64,000 bases of DNA, from assembly GCF_027172205.1 (NCBI RefSeq), contig NC_070607.1, forward strand, positions 33,626,069-33,690,068, written 5' to 3'. Each line of letters starts with the position of its first letter. The stretch's first letter is position 1. This document shows positions 62,520 to 64,000 of the stretch, piece after piece. Origin of the DNA: Podarcis raffonei. Lineage: Eukaryota; Chordata; Lepidosauria; Squamata; Lacertidae. The notes beneath the pieces were generated by a model. It searched no databases. It saw only the letters and a list, made by a program, of their open reading frames with translations, and was not told the origin of the DNA. A program made the translations under genes and the position numbers.

Positions 62520-64000
62520 GATCTGCACAAGTGCTACTAAATTTTATAAGTTTCTTATTCTTCCCTAAGCTGACACTTTTGTCATTAACTTCAAAGCTAC
62601 AGCAGCGACAGTTCTGGTAATAAGCCAAGCCGCTAACATCTTATCATTGTCTCCTTTCACTTCCCTGAATGGCTCCCATCTGCGGATATTTTTCCTGGTG
62701 TGCTAAAAGGCAATGATCTGTAGTTACTCACCAAATGGAGTGATTTGTGCACCCGCTTCATGCATTCAAGTTATCAAGTACCCCACATTTCATACAAATG
62801 TGTGAACTCAACCTCACTGTGATAATTACAACTGGAAAAGAAAACCTGCAGGTGGAACAGCTGGGACAAAAGCCAGATCTGAGTCCAACATAAAAAGCAG
62901 CAGAGTCATAAACAACTGAATAGGGGGTTATGTAACAATGCCAAGACTATGGAAAGGTAAGTAGCTCTAATTAAGAAGATGACTATACCAGCGAATCCCT
63001 TCTTCCCACCAGGGAGAGAAAGCTGGTCACACATTTGGATGGTGATGTTCCTTTCTGGTTGCCACTGCAAATTGTCACACAGCTAATCTCAGGTTGATTC
63101 TGCTGTGTGAAGGTGGAAATCTGAAGATCTTCAGCAAACGGGTGGGTAACATGATTAAAGCTAAATGCTTATAAGAATTAGCCTTCCTGAGGAAGAATCA
63201 GCATGGCTTCTGCATAGGCAAGCTCCATCTTCTCAAACTTTCAGGTTTCTTTGAAAGTTTCAGCAAACACACGCCATACGTGCCTACTCGACCGCTTCAA
63301 TCAGGGACACATTTTCATAATCAATTTAGCAAAGCTCATACAATATTCTAATCAAAGTTCTTGCACTATATTTGGGGTTTCCTGCCTTTTACCAAACTAT
63401 ATACAATGTGATGTTTTTAAATGTTGCATAAGCAACCTTTTTGTGCTTTTAATAAACAATAGCTATTGTTTTTTAATGATCCTTTATCAGTTTGCTTAAA
63501 GGAAGCAAAAGGAAGAACCGGCAGCCAAAATCTGCTACAACCACCTGTCAGTTCAGGGGGAATGGAAAATGTTCTATCCATCATTAGCCAATTTTTGCCA
63601 CATGAGTCAATAGGATACATGTGGAGCTAAAATCACAGATTTGTGTCAATTGGGGAAGGCCTTATGTAAGATAGCTCTCAGCTATATAACATGAATACAG
63701 GATATAGTAGAAAATACAGAGATGTTATCACCATGGAGATTTCTGCCTGCCTCTTCATGAAATGGCCAGGCTCATCCCACTTTCTGTTATTAAATTGCAC
63801 TTTCTTTTCTTACAGACTTTGATCTTATTCTCCAGTTTACAACAGAGGGCAGCCCACATGTCCTCAGCCCATGGACACCATTGATGCAATCCTCCCCATG
63901 CATCTGCCTTTAGTGAGAGCACGGCAAGGGTTCTTGTGATAACATGCCTTGCCCCTCATGTACCATTATATCACTATGTTATCTTGTCATCTAAGGAAAC
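62520..64000. other. Intergenic stretch, no gene recognised
   Basis: Unique-looking AT-rich sequence; short frames only. Confidence 0.55.

Overview
This is vertebrate genomic DNA, most likely from a squamate reptile (a lizard). The evidence is an AGC-rich vitellogenin phosvitin exon, tRNA-headed SINEs of the Sauria/Squam type ending in AAAGGTAAAGG-like tails, CR1 and L2-type LINEs, and many TA-flanked inverted-repeat elements. Nothing looks prokaryotic. All gene models were built by hand from splice sites and reading phase.

Region 1 (1-19.3 kb, + strand) is the 3' two thirds of a vitellogenin gene. Twenty-one exons form one phase-consistent chain of 3,326 coding bases (about 1,108 codons). 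It enters in lipovitellin I, then runs through the phosvitin Ser/Asp exons, the lipovitellin II/DUF1944 region and the von Willebrand D domain (CGLCG). Twin AATAAA signals follow the last exon. The N-terminal part lies upstream of the window. The usual Cys-rich tail after the vWD domain was not found.

Region 2 (19.3-28.4 kb) is intergenic. It holds L2-type LINE remains, a solo LTR with a 5-bp target duplication and an inverted-repeat element, but no recognisable gene.

Region 3 (28.4-51.3 kb, - strand) is a direct tandem duplication. Each unit holds a complete interferon-induced protein 44-like gene (IFI44/IFI44L: TLDc domain plus GTPase-like domain). Both copies have seven coding exons of identical lengths (493, 52, 196, 153, 172, 101 and 213 nt; 459 aa), a probable 5' non-coding exon, and an identical ISRE (GAAACGAAAGTGAAAG) just upstream. 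Both therefore look functional and interferon-inducible. Comparing the two units works as an empty-site experiment: copy 2 gained two TA-targeted elements and a CR1-containing insertion, and lost about 474 bp beside an exon.

Region 4 (51.3-64 kb) has no recognisable gene. It holds a Sauria-type SINE with a perfect target duplication, a TA-flanked element, two hAT-like elements with perfect 8-bp target duplications, and microsatellites.

Vitellogenin beside IFI44-family genes fits the amniote neighbourhood around ADGRL4/IFI44L that carries vitellogenin genes in egg-laying sauropsids (stated from general knowledge, not tested here). The two gene types are not expected to work together: one makes yolk precursor in liver under oestrogen control, the other is an innate antiviral effector.
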